DNA from: Streptomyces coeruleorubidus | Lineage (GTDB): Bacteria; Actinomycetota; Actinomycetes; Streptomycetales; Streptomycetaceae | Direction of reading: 5' to 3' | DNA: 64,000 nt | Assembly (NCBI RefSeq): GCF_028885415.1 | Contig: NZ_CP118527.1 | Span: forward strand, 7,378,001 to 7,442,000 | Shown: positions 53,401-61,961 of the stretch, one piece after another | Layout of the letters: every line of letters begins with the position of its first letter | How positions within the stretch are numbered: position 1 is the first letter of the stretch | Position numbers and translations under genes: made by a program | The notes under the pieces: generated by a model | Told to the model about the DNA's origin: nothing | Databases searched by the model: none | What the model saw: only the letters and a program-made list of their open reading frames with translations

Positions 53401-54963
53401 CTCAGCCAGTTCTCCCTGATCAAGGTCGACCCGCGCGCGGGCACCCTGCAGATGCACCGCCTCCTCCAGACCGTGCTCCTCGCCAAACTGAGCGAGGAGG
53501 AACGCGAGAGGATGCGGGACGCAGCCCATCAGTTGCTGTCCGCCGCCAACCGCGGCCCCTTCGGATCCTCCCAGGAGTGGCGCGACTACCAGGCGCTGCT
53601 GCCCCACGTTCTCGCCTCCCAGGCGGTGACCAGCACGGACCCCTATGTGCGTGACCTGGTCTACGACACCATGTGGTTCCTCTACTACTGGGGCGACCAC
53701 GAGAACGCCGCTGCCTTCGGCCGGCAGGCGTGGAGCGCCTGGCTCGCCGCCTCGGGCGAGGACGACATCTATGTCATCCGGATGACCAAGGGCTTCGCCT
53801 TCCTGCTGCGCCAGGTGGGCCAGATCACCGAGTCGATCCCGCTCACCGAAAAGGCGCTGGAGGTCTCCCGCCGGGTGCAGGTCGAGCCGGAGGAACTCAT
53901 CGACTCCCTGTGCGAGATGTCCGATGCCCGCCGGTACCAGGGCCGCTTCCAGGAGGCGCGGGATCTGGGCAAGGAGGCCACCGAACTGGCCCGGTCGCTC
54001 TTCGGCCCCGACGACCCGGCCACCCTGCGGGGCAGCCACAGCTGGGGCGTCGACCTGAGACTGTGCGGGGAGTTCAGGGAAGCGCTGCCGCTCGACCAGG
54101 AAACCGCCCGCCAGCGTGACATGCTGTTCGGAGAGACCAGCTTCTTCACGCTCAACACCCTGCACTGCGTCGGCATCGACATGCGGGAGGCGGGCCGGTA
54201 CCCCAAGGCGCGCGAATGGCAGGAGGACGTCTACCGCCGGGCGCTCACCGCCCTCGGTGAGAAGCACCCCCTGACCTTGCGTATCGCCCGTGACCTCGGA
54301 GTCTGCCGCCGCCGGGACGGAGACCTCTCCGAGGGTGCCAAGCTCGCCGAGGAGACCCTGCGCAACTTCAAGTCCCGCTACGGCGACGAGCACCTCGACT
54401 CGCTGACCACGGCGACCAACGTCTGCGTCGACCGCCGTCTGGCCGGTGACCTGGAAGGCTCGCTCCGGATCGCGGAGTCCACCGTGGCCCGGCTGGTGCG
54501 GCGCCTCGGCGGAGACCACGCGCACACCCTGGTGACCCGTGCGAACCTGGCCGCCACCCAGCGGGCCCTGGGCTCCCTGGACACCGCGCAGGAGCTGGAG
54601 GACGACGTGGTGCGCCGGCTGAGCGACACGGTCGGGGCGCACCACGTCATCACCCTCACCGTCGGCATCGGCCAGGCCAACACCGCCTACGCTCGGCTCG
54701 ACTTCGAGCGGGCGCACGAGATCGACTCCGCCAACCTGCCGCTGCTGACCGAGGTGGCGGGCGGGGACCACCCCCTCACCCTCTCCTGCACGTCCAACCT
54801 CGCCCTCGATCTGCGGGGTCTCGGGCGGGGTGACGAGGCGGACGTGCTCCAGCGCAAGGCGGTGGAGGGCTTCGCCGCAGTGCTGCGCAACGACCACCCC
54901 TGGCTCCAGGCCGCCCGCCAGCGCCGGCGCATCGAGTGCGACCTGGCTCCCATGCCCATGTGA
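50437..54963 (+). CDS. SAV_2336/vWA-like, NB-ARC and TPR protein (FxsT-like)
   Basis: A 1508-residue multidomain protein. Residues about 1-165 are disordered and acidic. Residues about 185-590 match the SAV_2336 N-terminal region, with a vWA-like core in which the metal site reads LVLLLDDAPTMRIWEE (near 233), so the DxSxS motif is degenerate. From about 685 a STAND/NB-ARC NTPase follows: TSFVGRQALLRAVEEQL, Walker A LGGVGKSQL (about 718-726), LVFDNAEDIEA (Walker B) and LPLAVEQAGAWLG. From about 1050 to the end are tetratricopeptide repeats (EDHAHTL-type units repeated about every 42 residues). This architecture is that of FxSxx-system TPR proteins. It likely senses and couples to MoxR. Confidence 0.85.
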   Translation: MTRERASGLGDGDPVSGSSPPPSVYPDPLARANEREDRVPAAPDHFVPRWQEFADAVWLAAHRSRYGGPGDAAQEASGPAVEAAGPHAEALVGPEDTEVEQQSRSPVSDDALDGPTAAGEENASPEATPADRAPAESIPSGDRTGFRAADRFLPHPEGRSTLHLGSPLLPRAEPDLSGPGRFTALLARALHHLARRIPSRDSLELDEETTAEQGLADGLWMPFLRPARVSAFDLVLLLDDAPTMRIWEESAARLARAAEHSGAFRSVRSLRVTVPRTGTATLRWSTGRAVADPAELLDGRGSRIFLVVTDGLAHGWAATAADELLGRLAHAGPTALVHLLPPHLRHRSSLYPYPAVLEAGGFGAPNGSLGHWAPPGGPDPMRPLPEAGDGSVAVPVLSLKPASLAAWSDLVTGGRGVRRSLPVVLAGTLSKGAPAPGLRAPRLPRAATAAVRRFFSLATPSARRLATQLAAVPFDFDLVEQLRRRVMPETGPDHLAEILMGGLIDWEGGGEGRPEFAEGVREALLATTTRSQLARTVSVVGELPAAGERGVALRAALHDPLRTRLPDPAERGWARSELAVMRALSGPYSDRARRIEPNLSRNPPAPAEQVENSASAQPPPQVNNPGETTPSSPAGINPDSGIPDPTGESAPSETAGAQRQQTPEAEPLMQSTTTATPALLVNVPMRNTSFVGRQALLRAVEEQLAAQDTAAVLPNALHGLGGVGKSQLALEYIYTHQRDYRIICWIPAERESLILAALSSLASQLGVAPAGQDSLGAAAANTAVPAVLEALRTGTPYDNWLLVFDNAEDIEAVRGYFPHNGPGKVIVTSRNRGWERVATSLPVNVFERDESIELLQKRAKDLPGEDADRLAEALGDLPLAVEQAGAWLGVTGMEVDEYLDLLAQRSPEILEIEQSPDYPVSVAAAWDISLERIRENNPGARQLLDICASMAPEPIPRSILRSSRGVNITPQIDPMLREPIKLNRAIRDLSQFSLIKVDPRAGTLQMHRLLQTVLLAKLSEEERERMRDAAHQLLSAANRGPFGSSQEWRDYQALLPHVLASQAVTSTDPYVRDLVYDTMWFLYYWGDHENAAAFGRQAWSAWLAASGEDDIYVIRMTKGFAFLLRQVGQITESIPLTEKALEVSRRVQVEPEELIDSLCEMSDARRYQGRFQEARDLGKEATELARSLFGPDDPATLRGSHSWGVDLRLCGEFREALPLDQETARQRDMLFGETSFFTLNTLHCVGIDMREAGRYPKAREWQEDVYRRALTALGEKHPLTLRIARDLGVCRRRDGDLSEGAKLAEETLRNFKSRYGDEHLDSLTTATNVCVDRRLAGDLEGSLRIAESTVARLVRRLGGDHAHTLVTRANLAATQRALGSLDTAQELEDDVVRRLSDTVGAHHVITLTVGIGQANTAYARLDFERAHEIDSANLPLLTEVAGGDHPLTLSCTSNLALDLRGLGRGDEADVLQRKAVEGFAAVLRNDHPWLQAARQRRRIECDLAPMPM

Positions 54964-54979
54964 CGCGAGCGCCGAACGA

Positions 54980-55016
54980 CGGCCCGCCGCCCGGGAACCC
55001 TCCCGGCGGCGGGCCG
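54980..55016 (+). terminator. Strong GC hairpin after the TPR gene
   Basis: A stem of 16 base pairs with one bulged base (left arm CGGCCCGCCGCCCGGGA, 54980-54996) and a 4-base loop follows the stop by 16 bases. There is no long T run, as is common in Streptomyces. It divides the locus into two possible transcription units. Confidence 0.65.
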
Positions 55017-55095
55017 CTTCCGTTTGCGAGGCTTCAACTTCCCCGCAATATGGGTAAGTTGACTATCACAAGAGCAATCGGGTCACGGGGGGCGC

Positions 55096-56271
55096 ATGAC
55101 GGCGGTCGTCTTCGTCCATGGGACCGGGGTTCGCGAGCCGGGCTTCACCGCGCTGGTGGGGCGTGTGACGGCCGGACTGGCCGCACAGCGCGACGGGCTT
55201 CGCGTCGTCCCCTACAACTGGGCAGCGGCACACGGTGCCACGCTTGCGGCCGGCGGAGCGAGCCTGCCACCCCGGGTCGGCACCACGCGGGGTCTCGGCG
55301 AAGGCCCGGCGGGGCCGGATCCGAGCGACGAGACGACTGCGGCATGGGCCGCCCTCTACGCCGACCCGTACGCCGAACTGGCCCTGGCCGCCGCCGGATC
55401 CGGTCCGGCCGTCGAACGCCCGCCCGGTTCCGTACCGCCGCAGCAGCGGGTACGGACACAGCTCACCGCACTCGCCGCCCAAGGGGACGCGCCAGGTGCC
55501 GAGTTGGGTCCCGGGCTGGCCCGCGCCGCCGCCGATCTGGCCGCCCACCCCCTGCTCGGCCCCGCCGCCGACGCCCTCGCCCCGGCGGACCTCGCCGTTC
55601 TCGCCGCCCGCTCCCTGGCCGCCCGCCTCATCGCCGACGCCCTCGACGCCGACTCCCCGCTCGTTCCGGTCGGCGAGACCCGTGACGCCGTCACCGACCG
55701 GATCGCCGAGGCCCTCGGAGCACCGGCCCGGGGCACGGAGCGGGGGCTGCGCTCCTACCTGCTGCGCACAGCCGGAGCCGTGGCCTCGCGCGCCGTCGAG
55801 CGCCGCCGGCGTGTCCTCACCGAGGCCGCCCACCCCGCCGCCGGTGACATCCTGCGCTACCTGAGCCGGGGTGAGGCCTTCCGGGAGGGCCTGCGCACCC
55901 TCGTCGCCGGCCTGGAGCCGCCCGTCGCCGTGATCGGCCACAGTCTCGGCGGCATCATCGCCCTCGACACGCTGATCTCCGCCCCGCTGCCGCAGGTAGG
56001 GCTCCTGGTGACGGCGGGCTCCCAGGGGCCCTTCCTCTACGAGTCGGGCTCCCTGCCGTCCCTCGAACACCCCGCGCCCCTGCCGTCGCACGTCCCCGCC
56101 TGGCTGAACCTGTACGACCCGCGCGATCTGCTCGGATATCTCGGCGCGGGACTCTTCCCGGGCCGAGTCACCGATGTCGCCGTCGACAGCGGTCAGCCGT
56201 TCCCCGCAGCGCACAGTGCCTACTGGACGAACCCCACCGTGTACCGCCACATCGTGGACCACCTGCCGTGA
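55096..56271 (+). CDS. Alpha/beta hydrolase of the conflict locus
   Basis: A 391-residue soluble hydrolase. The first strand VVFVHGTGVREPGF carries the HG oxyanion motif and the nucleophile elbow is IGHSLGG (serine near residue 283), with LLVTAGSQGPF after it. The middle 180 residues form a long helical lid. The final His of the triad is probably in the last 40 residues (PAAHSAYW). The substrate is unknown. ATG 55096 has ACGGGGGGCG ahead. It overlaps the caspase gene by 4 bases (GTGA), so the two are made together, perhaps as a toxic effector pair. Confidence 0.82.
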   Translation: MTAVVFVHGTGVREPGFTALVGRVTAGLAAQRDGLRVVPYNWAAAHGATLAAGGASLPPRVGTTRGLGEGPAGPDPSDETTAAWAALYADPYAELALAAAGSGPAVERPPGSVPPQQRVRTQLTALAAQGDAPGAELGPGLARAAADLAAHPLLGPAADALAPADLAVLAARSLAARLIADALDADSPLVPVGETRDAVTDRIAEALGAPARGTERGLRSYLLRTAGAVASRAVERRRRVLTEAAHPAAGDILRYLSRGEAFREGLRTLVAGLEPPVAVIGHSLGGIIALDTLISAPLPQVGLLVTAGSQGPFLYESGSLPSLEHPAPLPSHVPAWLNLYDPRDLLGYLGAGLFPGRVTDVAVDSGQPFPAAHSAYWTNPTVYRHIVDHLP

Positions 56272-57395
56272 CCGCTCCCACGCCGCCCGTCGACCCGGCC
56301 CGGGTGCACGCCCTGATCGTCGGGATCGAGGCGTACGAGGCCGGGGACGCCTGGCGGCTGCCCGGGCCCGCACGCGACGCCGTACGGTTCTGGCGACTGC
56401 TGCGGGACGCGGGGGTTCCGGAGTCCCGACTGCGGCTCCACTTGGCCCCCTTGCCGTCGTACGACCCACAAGTCCCGTTCGAGCGCGCGGACCAGGCGAC
56501 CCTGCGCCGGGTGCTGGTTCGCGAACTGTCCGCGGCCCAGGGCGACATGCTGTGGGTGTGGTGGGGCGGGCACGGCGTGCTGGACCGGGCCGGGCGGCTG
56601 CGGCTGTTCTGCGCGGACGCGGGCGTCGCCGACAAGGTGGGCATCGACCTGGACTCCGCGCTCGCCCGGTACGCGGGCGACGCCGTGCCCGGTCTGCGCG
56701 AGCAGATGTGGATCGTGGACGCCTGCGAGACCTTCGAGGAGGATCTGGCGTTCCGGGAGGCGCTGCCCGCCGACGCCCTGCCCGTGGGCCGGCCCAACCA
56801 TCTGCACCGGCAGACCGTGCTGCGCGCCGCCGGCCGGGGCAGGGCGGCGGCCAACGACCCCGTCCGTGCCACCGGCCTTTTCTCCGACGTCCTGCTCGGT
56901 CTGCTGGCCGACCGGGCGGCCGTTCTGCCCGCGCCGCCCGATCCGGAGGAACTGTTTCCGGCCGTTCGGGCGCGCATCGCGTCCCTCAGGGAAGAGGGCC
57001 GTACTCTTCAGCATCCCGAGATCCGGCTCCAGGGTCCCGACCGTACCGAGACCCTGCCCCCGGCCGGACCGCCCGCGGCGCCGCGTCCCCTGATGGCGAT
57101 GCAGCGAGCGGTGGAGGCCCTCCTCGCCTACTCCCTGATGAACGACCCGGACGAACGGCAGACGGTCGTCGCCGCGCTGAACCCCCGTGTCGCAGCCGTA
57201 CTGCGCCGCCACAGCAGGGCACGCACCGACGTCGTCAACATCCTCGGCGGCCTCGCCCGGCGGGACCCGGAGGCACTGTGGGACCTGTTCGACGCCGTGG
57301 TGGCTCTCGATGACGATCCGAAACTGAAGGAAGAACTCGCCGCCGCCCTGGCCGAGTTGGCAGCCGCGACGGGGCAGCGGCGTGATCGGCGATGA
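56268..57395 (+). CDS. Caspase-like protease with C-terminal EAD2
   Basis: A 375-residue cysteine protease of the caspase/CD clan. The first strand ALIVGIEAYEA, the catalytic H102 in WWGGHGVLD and the catalytic C153 in IVDACETFEE are intact. Residues about 278-367 form an effector-associated domain like that on VMAP (MQRAVEALLAYSLMNDPDER, RARTDVVNILGGL), so the protease could be recruited by the VMAP protein through like-like contacts. GTG 56268 overlaps the hydrolase stop by 4 bases. Activation would probably cleave host proteins or kill the cell. Confidence 0.83.
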   Translation: MTAPTPPVDPARVHALIVGIEAYEAGDAWRLPGPARDAVRFWRLLRDAGVPESRLRLHLAPLPSYDPQVPFERADQATLRRVLVRELSAAQGDMLWVWWGGHGVLDRAGRLRLFCADAGVADKVGIDLDSALARYAGDAVPGLREQMWIVDACETFEEDLAFREALPADALPVGRPNHLHRQTVLRAAGRGRAAANDPVRATGLFSDVLLGLLADRAAVLPAPPDPEELFPAVRARIASLREEGRTLQHPEIRLQGPDRTETLPPAGPPAAPRPLMAMQRAVEALLAYSLMNDPDERQTVVAALNPRVAAVLRRHSRARTDVVNILGGLARRDPEALWDLFDAVVALDDDPKLKEELAAALAELAAATGQRRDRR

Positions 57396-57492
57396 TCAGT
57401 GGCGTGATCGTACGGTTTTCGCTCCGGGGGGTATTGGCCATGATGGAAAGACACGGGGCATCGCGTGCCACCGTGCGAGAAGGGGGAGCACC

Positions 57493-57729
57493 TTGGACCA
57501 GCCGCCCGTTCTGCACCACGCCGGAGCCGCCGCACCTGAACCGGCCGTCGCCATGGCGGGGACCGACGTCTGGGAATCCGATCTGGCGGACCTCGCGGCG
57601 CTGCCCCTGAGCGCCGTGGACGGTCTCCCCACCCTGTCCCCCACCACGCGCCTGCTGACCGAGGTGCTGCGTGCCCGCAGCAGCATGAGGAGCGGTGAAG
57701 GAGGAGGCTCGGGCGCCCGAGCCGACTAG
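57493..57729 (+). CDS. Short peptide, putative substrate of the HExxH enzyme
   Basis: A 78-residue peptide. Its leader-like part DVWESDLADLAALPLSAVDG resembles the DLxxVPLxxL motif of FxSxx-COOH-type precursors. The C-terminal part (SPTTRLLTEVLRARSSMRSG) lacks the FxSxx ending. The TTG start follows GAAGGGGGAGCACC. It sits between the caspase gene and the HExxH gene, about 100 bases from each, as expected of a peptide modified by the adjacent hydroxylase. The assignment is by context and motif resemblance only. Confidence 0.6.
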   Translation: MDQPPVLHHAGAAAPEPAVAMAGTDVWESDLADLAALPLSAVDGLPTLSPTTRLLTEVLRARSSMRSGEGGGSGARAD

Positions 57730-57822
57730 CCGCCGACCGTCCCGACGGCAGAGCCCCGGTGCGACACCCGCACGCGCACCGGGGTCCCCGCATGTCCGCC
57801 AACCGACCGGAGGCCCGCGACG

Positions 57823-59514
57823 ATGACCAGCGAGCAGCACCTCGCCCCACTCCGCATGCCGGACCGGCTCTTCGCGGAGCTGGCCGCCGGAGGTGGCTCG
57901 GCAGCGGCCGTCGCCTTCCTCGAACGAGCGGAGCGCGCAAGGCGGTTGCTGCTCCTGCGCACCCTCCTCGACCACCTCGACGCCCTGCCCGCTCCTCTCA
58001 CCCCGGTCGCCGAAGCCTGGCGGGTACTCAAGGAGGCGGCCGAGAAGTCGCCCGAGCCGGTCGAACGCCTGTTGCTGGCCCCGGCGACCGGCGGCTGGAT
58101 CTCCCACATGCTGCGCCGGGTGCAGGGCACGGCGACCGGGCCGCCGCTGTGGGCGGAGGCGGGCCACCTGTGCGCGCTGGCCCTCTCGGCCTCCTTGCAC
58201 GCGGGCACCGAGACGGCCCTCGACGTGCCCCTCACCAGCGGGCGGTTGCACCTGCCCGGACTCGGGATGATCCAACTCCCCGATGCGAGAACGGGCCTGG
58301 CGGTCGGCCGGGCCACGACGGCCGGGGGAGAGCTGACGGTCACCGGGCCGGGCGGCACGACCGGCTCGGTACGGGTGACCTGCCGTCCGCTGACCCAGCG
58401 TGCCGACGCCGACGGGGGCACCTGGCTCCCGCTGCGCACCCTCACCCACACCGGCCCCGACGGCACGGCCCCCGTCACCGTCGTACTCGAAGACCTCGAC
58501 CCCTACCGCGACCTCGACGACCACCTGCCCCCCGCCCGGCTCGACGAGGAGGAGGCACAGGAGTGGCAGCGGTTGTTCGGCGAGGCCGCGCGGATCCTCG
58601 CCCGCCCGGGCATACCGGGCCCCGGGCGGGTCGACCCCGCCATGATCCGGGCGATCGTGCCCTTCGGGCGCACCGCCGTCAGCCCGCCCCCGCCCCCTTT
58701 CGTGCAGGTGTCGGCCTCCAGCGGTGACTCCTTCGGCGGCATGCTCATCGTCCGTCCGGCCTCCGCGCTCGCCCTCGCCGAAACCCTGGTGCACGAGCTT
58801 CAGCACAGCAAACTCGCCGCCCTCCTTCACCTGTTCCCGCTGCTGGAGGACGACCGGGCGGAGCGCTACTACGCTCCCTGGCGCACCGACCCCCGCCACC
58901 TCACCGGCCTGCTGCACGGCGCGTACGCCTTCACCGGCGTCGCCGGTTTCTGGCGGGACCGGCTGGCCGGTGCGGAGGGGAGTGAGGCGGTCGAGCGGGC
59001 CGCTTACTTCTTCGCCCTGCGCCGCCTGCAGAGCCGCCTGGCCGTGCGCACCCTGCTGACCAGCGGCCGTCTGACCGTGCCGGGCCGCGCTCTCGTATCC
59101 GGCCTCGCCCGCACGCTCGACGGCTGGCTGCGCGAGCCGGTCCCGCACGCCGCCCTCACCCGGGCCCGTACGGCCGCCGCGCTGCACCGCACCGAGTGGC
59201 GGCTGCGCAACGTCGCCCCGCCCGCCTCGGGACACGGCGGCCCCCGCTTCCGCCCCGACCGCACCTCCTGGCCCGACGTGCGCACGCACGCCTTCGCCGA
59301 CCGCCCCGCCGCTCCGCACACCGCAGACGAGTACCTGGCCGCCGGGCAGGCGGCCGCCGCGCTCGCCCGGTACGCCGGACAGCTGGCTTCCGACCCCGCC
59401 GAGCCGCACGCCCTGGCCGGCTGGATCGTCGCCCGGGCCGTGCTCGACCCGGGCCGGGCGACGCGGCGCATGCTGGCCCGGCCGGAGCTGCTCCAGCCGC
59501 TGCCCAGCGGCTGA
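57823..59514 (+). CDS. HExxH peptide beta-hydroxylase-like protein
   Basis: A 563-residue protein of the HExxH-motif putative peptide modification family (aKG-HExxH-type). The metal motif is HELQHSKLAALLHLF (near residue 326), preceded by LIVRPASALALAETLV. The N-terminal 250 residues form the family's leader-binding-like region and the C-terminal part is helical. Related enzymes use iron and 2-oxoglutarate to hydroxylate RiPP precursors, often with the FxsB radical SAM enzyme, which is missing here. ATG 57823 has GGAGG ahead. It is the last gene of the locus. Confidence 0.8.
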   Translation: MTSEQHLAPLRMPDRLFAELAAGGGSAAAVAFLERAERARRLLLLRTLLDHLDALPAPLTPVAEAWRVLKEAAEKSPEPVERLLLAPATGGWISHMLRRVQGTATGPPLWAEAGHLCALALSASLHAGTETALDVPLTSGRLHLPGLGMIQLPDARTGLAVGRATTAGGELTVTGPGGTTGSVRVTCRPLTQRADADGGTWLPLRTLTHTGPDGTAPVTVVLEDLDPYRDLDDHLPPARLDEEEAQEWQRLFGEAARILARPGIPGPGRVDPAMIRAIVPFGRTAVSPPPPPFVQVSASSGDSFGGMLIVRPASALALAETLVHELQHSKLAALLHLFPLLEDDRAERYYAPWRTDPRHLTGLLHGAYAFTGVAGFWRDRLAGAEGSEAVERAAYFFALRRLQSRLAVRTLLTSGRLTVPGRALVSGLARTLDGWLREPVPHAALTRARTAAALHRTEWRLRNVAPPASGHGGPRFRPDRTSWPDVRTHAFADRPAAPHTADEYLAAGQAAAALARYAGQLASDPAEPHALAGWIVARAVLDPGRATRRMLARPELLQPLPSG

Positions 59515-59623
59515 GCGGGGGCGGCCCGGCCCACGCTGATTGTCGTCAGGCGGACACAAACAAGAGTTCGCCGAAACGCGCGAGCAGCGCGTCAACAGGC
59601 GCTGTGATGGTCAGGATGGAGGC

Positions 59624-60847
59624 ATGGCTTACCACGTCCATTCCGAGGCCGGGCGGCTGCGCCGCGTCATCCTGCACCGGCCCGATCTCGAGCTCAAAAG
59701 GCTCACCCCCAGCAACAGGACCTCGCTGCTCTTCGACGACGTGCTGTGGGTGCGCAGGGCCCGCGCCGAGCACGACGGGTTCGCCGACGTGCTGCGCGAC
59801 CGGGGCGTCACCGTCCACCTCTTCGGTGACCTGCTGGCCGAGGCCCTTGAGGTCCCGGCGGCCAGGGCCCTCGTACTGGACCGGGTCTTCGACGAGAAGG
59901 AGTACGGCCCGCTGGCCACCGACCATCTCAGAGCCGCCTTCGAGCACCTGCCCGCGGCGGAACTGGCCGAGCTCCTGGTCGGTGGCATGACCAAGCGCGA
60001 GTTCCTCGACGTGCACCCGGAGCCGACCTCGGTGCGCTTCCACGTCATGGAGCTGGACGACTTCCTGCTGGGCCCCCTGCCCAACCACCTCTTCACCCGC
60101 GACACCTCCGCGTGGATCTACGACGGGGTCTCCATCAACGCGATGCGCTGGCCCGCCCGGCAGCGCGAGACCGTGCACTTCGAGGCGATCTACCGGCACC
60201 ATCCGCTGTTCCGCGACGAGACATTCCACGTCTGGTCCGAGGGGCAGGCCGACTACCCGTCCACCATCGAGGGCGGGGACGTCCTCGTCATCGGCAACGG
60301 CGCGGTGCTCATCGGCATGAGCGAGCGCACCACGCCCCAGGCCGTCGAGATGCTCGCGCACAAGCTGTTCGCCGCCGGTTCCGCGGAGACGATCGTGGCC
60401 CTCGACATGCCCAAGCGGCGGGCCTTCATGCACCTCGACACGGTGATGACGATGGTCGACGGCGACACCTTCACCCAGTACGCGGGGCTCGGCATGCTCC
60501 GCTCGTACACCATCGAACCGGGCGTCGGCGAGAAGGAGCTGAAGGTCACCGACCATCCGCCGGAGCACATGCACCGCGCGATCGCCGCCGCGCTCGGCCT
60601 GAACGAGATCCGGGTGCTGACCGCCACCCAGGACGTGCACGCGGCCGAACGCGAGCAGTGGGACGACGGCTGCAACGTCCTGGCCGTCGAACCCGGTGTC
60701 GTGGTCGCCTACGAGCGGAACGCCACCACCAACACCCACCTGCGCAAACAGGGCATCGAAGTGATAGAGATCCCGGGCAGTGAGCTGGGGCGGGGCAGGG
60801 GCGGGCCGCGGTGCATGAGCTGCCCGGTCGAACGGGAGCCCGTATGA
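59624..60847 (+). CDS. arcA: Arginine deiminase
   Basis: A 407-residue cytoplasmic enzyme converting arginine to citrulline and ammonia. The family motifs [46 protein letters not shown] and the catalytic Cys near the end (C397 in PRCMSCPV) are all present. ATG 59624 has GGAGG immediately before. An ornithine carbamoyltransferase follows, so citrulline can be turned over to carbamoyl phosphate. Carbamate kinase and the arginine antiporter are not in the window. Confidence 0.95.
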   Translation: MAYHVHSEAGRLRRVILHRPDLELKRLTPSNRTSLLFDDVLWVRRARAEHDGFADVLRDRGVTVHLFGDLLAEALEVPAARALVLDRVFDEKEYGPLATDHLRAAFEHLPAAELAELLVGGMTKREFLDVHPEPTSVRFHVMELDDFLLGPLPNHLFTRDTSAWIYDGVSINAMRWPARQRETVHFEAIYRHHPLFRDETFHVWSEGQADYPSTIEGGDVLVIGNGAVLIGMSERTTPQAVEMLAHKLFAAGSAETIVALDMPKRRAFMHLDTVMTMVDGDTFTQYAGLGMLRSYTIEPGVGEKELKVTDHPPEHMHRAIAAALGLNEIRVLTATQDVHAAEREQWDDGCNVLAVEPGVVVAYERNATTNTHLRKQGIEVIEIPGSELGRGRGGPRCMSCPVEREPV

Positions 60848-60860
60848 GCACCCGCATCTA

Positions 60861-60887
60861 CGTATAGGCATGCCAACTTTCGTATAG
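60861..60887 (+). promoter_or_regulatory. Direct repeat CGTATAG before the carbamoyltransferase gene
   Basis: CGTATAG occurs at 60861-60867 and again at 60881-60887, exactly 20 bases apart, in an AT-richer stretch 50 bases before the start codon. It could be a regulator site on one face of the helix. It does not match the ArgR box closely, so the regulator is unknown. Confidence 0.5.
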
Positions 60888-60938
60888 TATTCCAGGAGTC
60901 CTGTCCGTCCCCGTACCGCCGTATCCCTGGAGCGCCCC

Positions 60939-61946
60939 ATGGCGACAGTCCCGACCGCCCTCGCCGGCCGCCACTTCCTCAAGGAGCTGGACTTCACCGA
61001 GGAGGAGTTCCGCGGTCTGGTCGAGCTGGCCGCCGAGCTGAAGGCCGCCAAGAAGGCCGGGACCGAGACGCAGTACCTGCGGGGCCGGAACATCGCGCTG
61101 ATCTTCGAGAAGACCTCCACCCGTACCCGCTGCGCCTTCGAGGTCGCGGCCGCCGACCAGGGCGCCTCGACGACGTACCTCGACCCGTCCGGCTCGCAGA
61201 TCGGCCACAAGGAGTCGGTCAAGGACACCGCGCGGGTGCTGGGCCGGATGTACGACGGGATCGAGTACCGGGGCGACAGCCAGCAGAATGTGGAGGAGCT
61301 GGCGGCGCACGCCGGTGTGCCCGTCTACAACGGGCTCACCGACGACTGGCACCCCACCCAGATGCTCGCCGACGTGCTGACCATGACCGAGCACTGCGCC
61401 AAGCCGCTGACGGAGACCGCCTTCGCCTACCTGGGCGACGCCCGCTTCAACATGGGCAACTCCTACCTGGTCACCGGCGCCCTGCTCGGCATGGACGTGC
61501 GTCTCGTCGCCCCGAAGGACTACTGGCCGGCCGAGGAGGTCGTCGACCGGGCCCGCGCCCTCGCCGGGACCAGCGGCGCCCGCATCACCCTCACCGAGAC
61601 CCTGGACGAGGGCGTCCGTGGCGCCGACTTCGTCGCCACCGACGTCTGGGTCTCCATGGGTGAGCCGAAGGAGGTCTGGGACGAGCGCATCACCGCCCTG
61701 GCCCCGTACGCCGTGACCATGGACGTCCTGCGCGCCACCGGCAACCCGGACGTGAAGTTCCTGCACTGCCTGCCCGCCTTCCACGACCTCGGCACCAAGG
61801 TCGGCCAGGAGATCCACGCGGCCCACGGCCTGGAGTACCTGGAGGTGTCGGACGAGGTCTTCGAGTCGGCGCACTCCGTCGTCTTCGACGAGGCGGAGAA
61901 CCGTCTGCACACGATCAAGGCAGTGCTGGTCGCGACGCTCGGCTGA
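60939..61946 (+). CDS. argF: Ornithine carbamoyltransferase
   Basis: A 335-residue transcarbamoylase. Carbamoyl-phosphate binding [12 protein letters not shown], the HPTQMLAD segment and the ornithine/zinc-type loop [11 protein letters not shown] are intact. The enzyme makes or cleaves citrulline. Adjacent to arginine deiminase it probably serves the catabolic (arcB) direction, although sequence alone cannot separate the anabolic and catabolic forms. It has its own promoter region with a CGTATAG repeat. Confidence 0.95.
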   Translation: MATVPTALAGRHFLKELDFTEEEFRGLVELAAELKAAKKAGTETQYLRGRNIALIFEKTSTRTRCAFEVAAADQGASTTYLDPSGSQIGHKESVKDTARVLGRMYDGIEYRGDSQQNVEELAAHAGVPVYNGLTDDWHPTQMLADVLTMTEHCAKPLTETAFAYLGDARFNMGNSYLVTGALLGMDVRLVAPKDYWPAEEVVDRARALAGTSGARITLTETLDEGVRGADFVATDVWVSMGEPKEVWDERITALAPYAVTMDVLRATGNPDVKFLHCLPAFHDLGTKVGQEIHAAHGLEYLEVSDEVFESAHSVVFDEAENRLHTIKAVLVATLG

Positions 61947-61961
61947 GCCTCGCCTCACCCG

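Noticed and set aside
57493..57729. Peptide considered as a true FxSxx-COOH precursor
   Set aside because: The C-terminus has no Phe-x-Ser-x-x end, so only the leader-like resemblance is kept.
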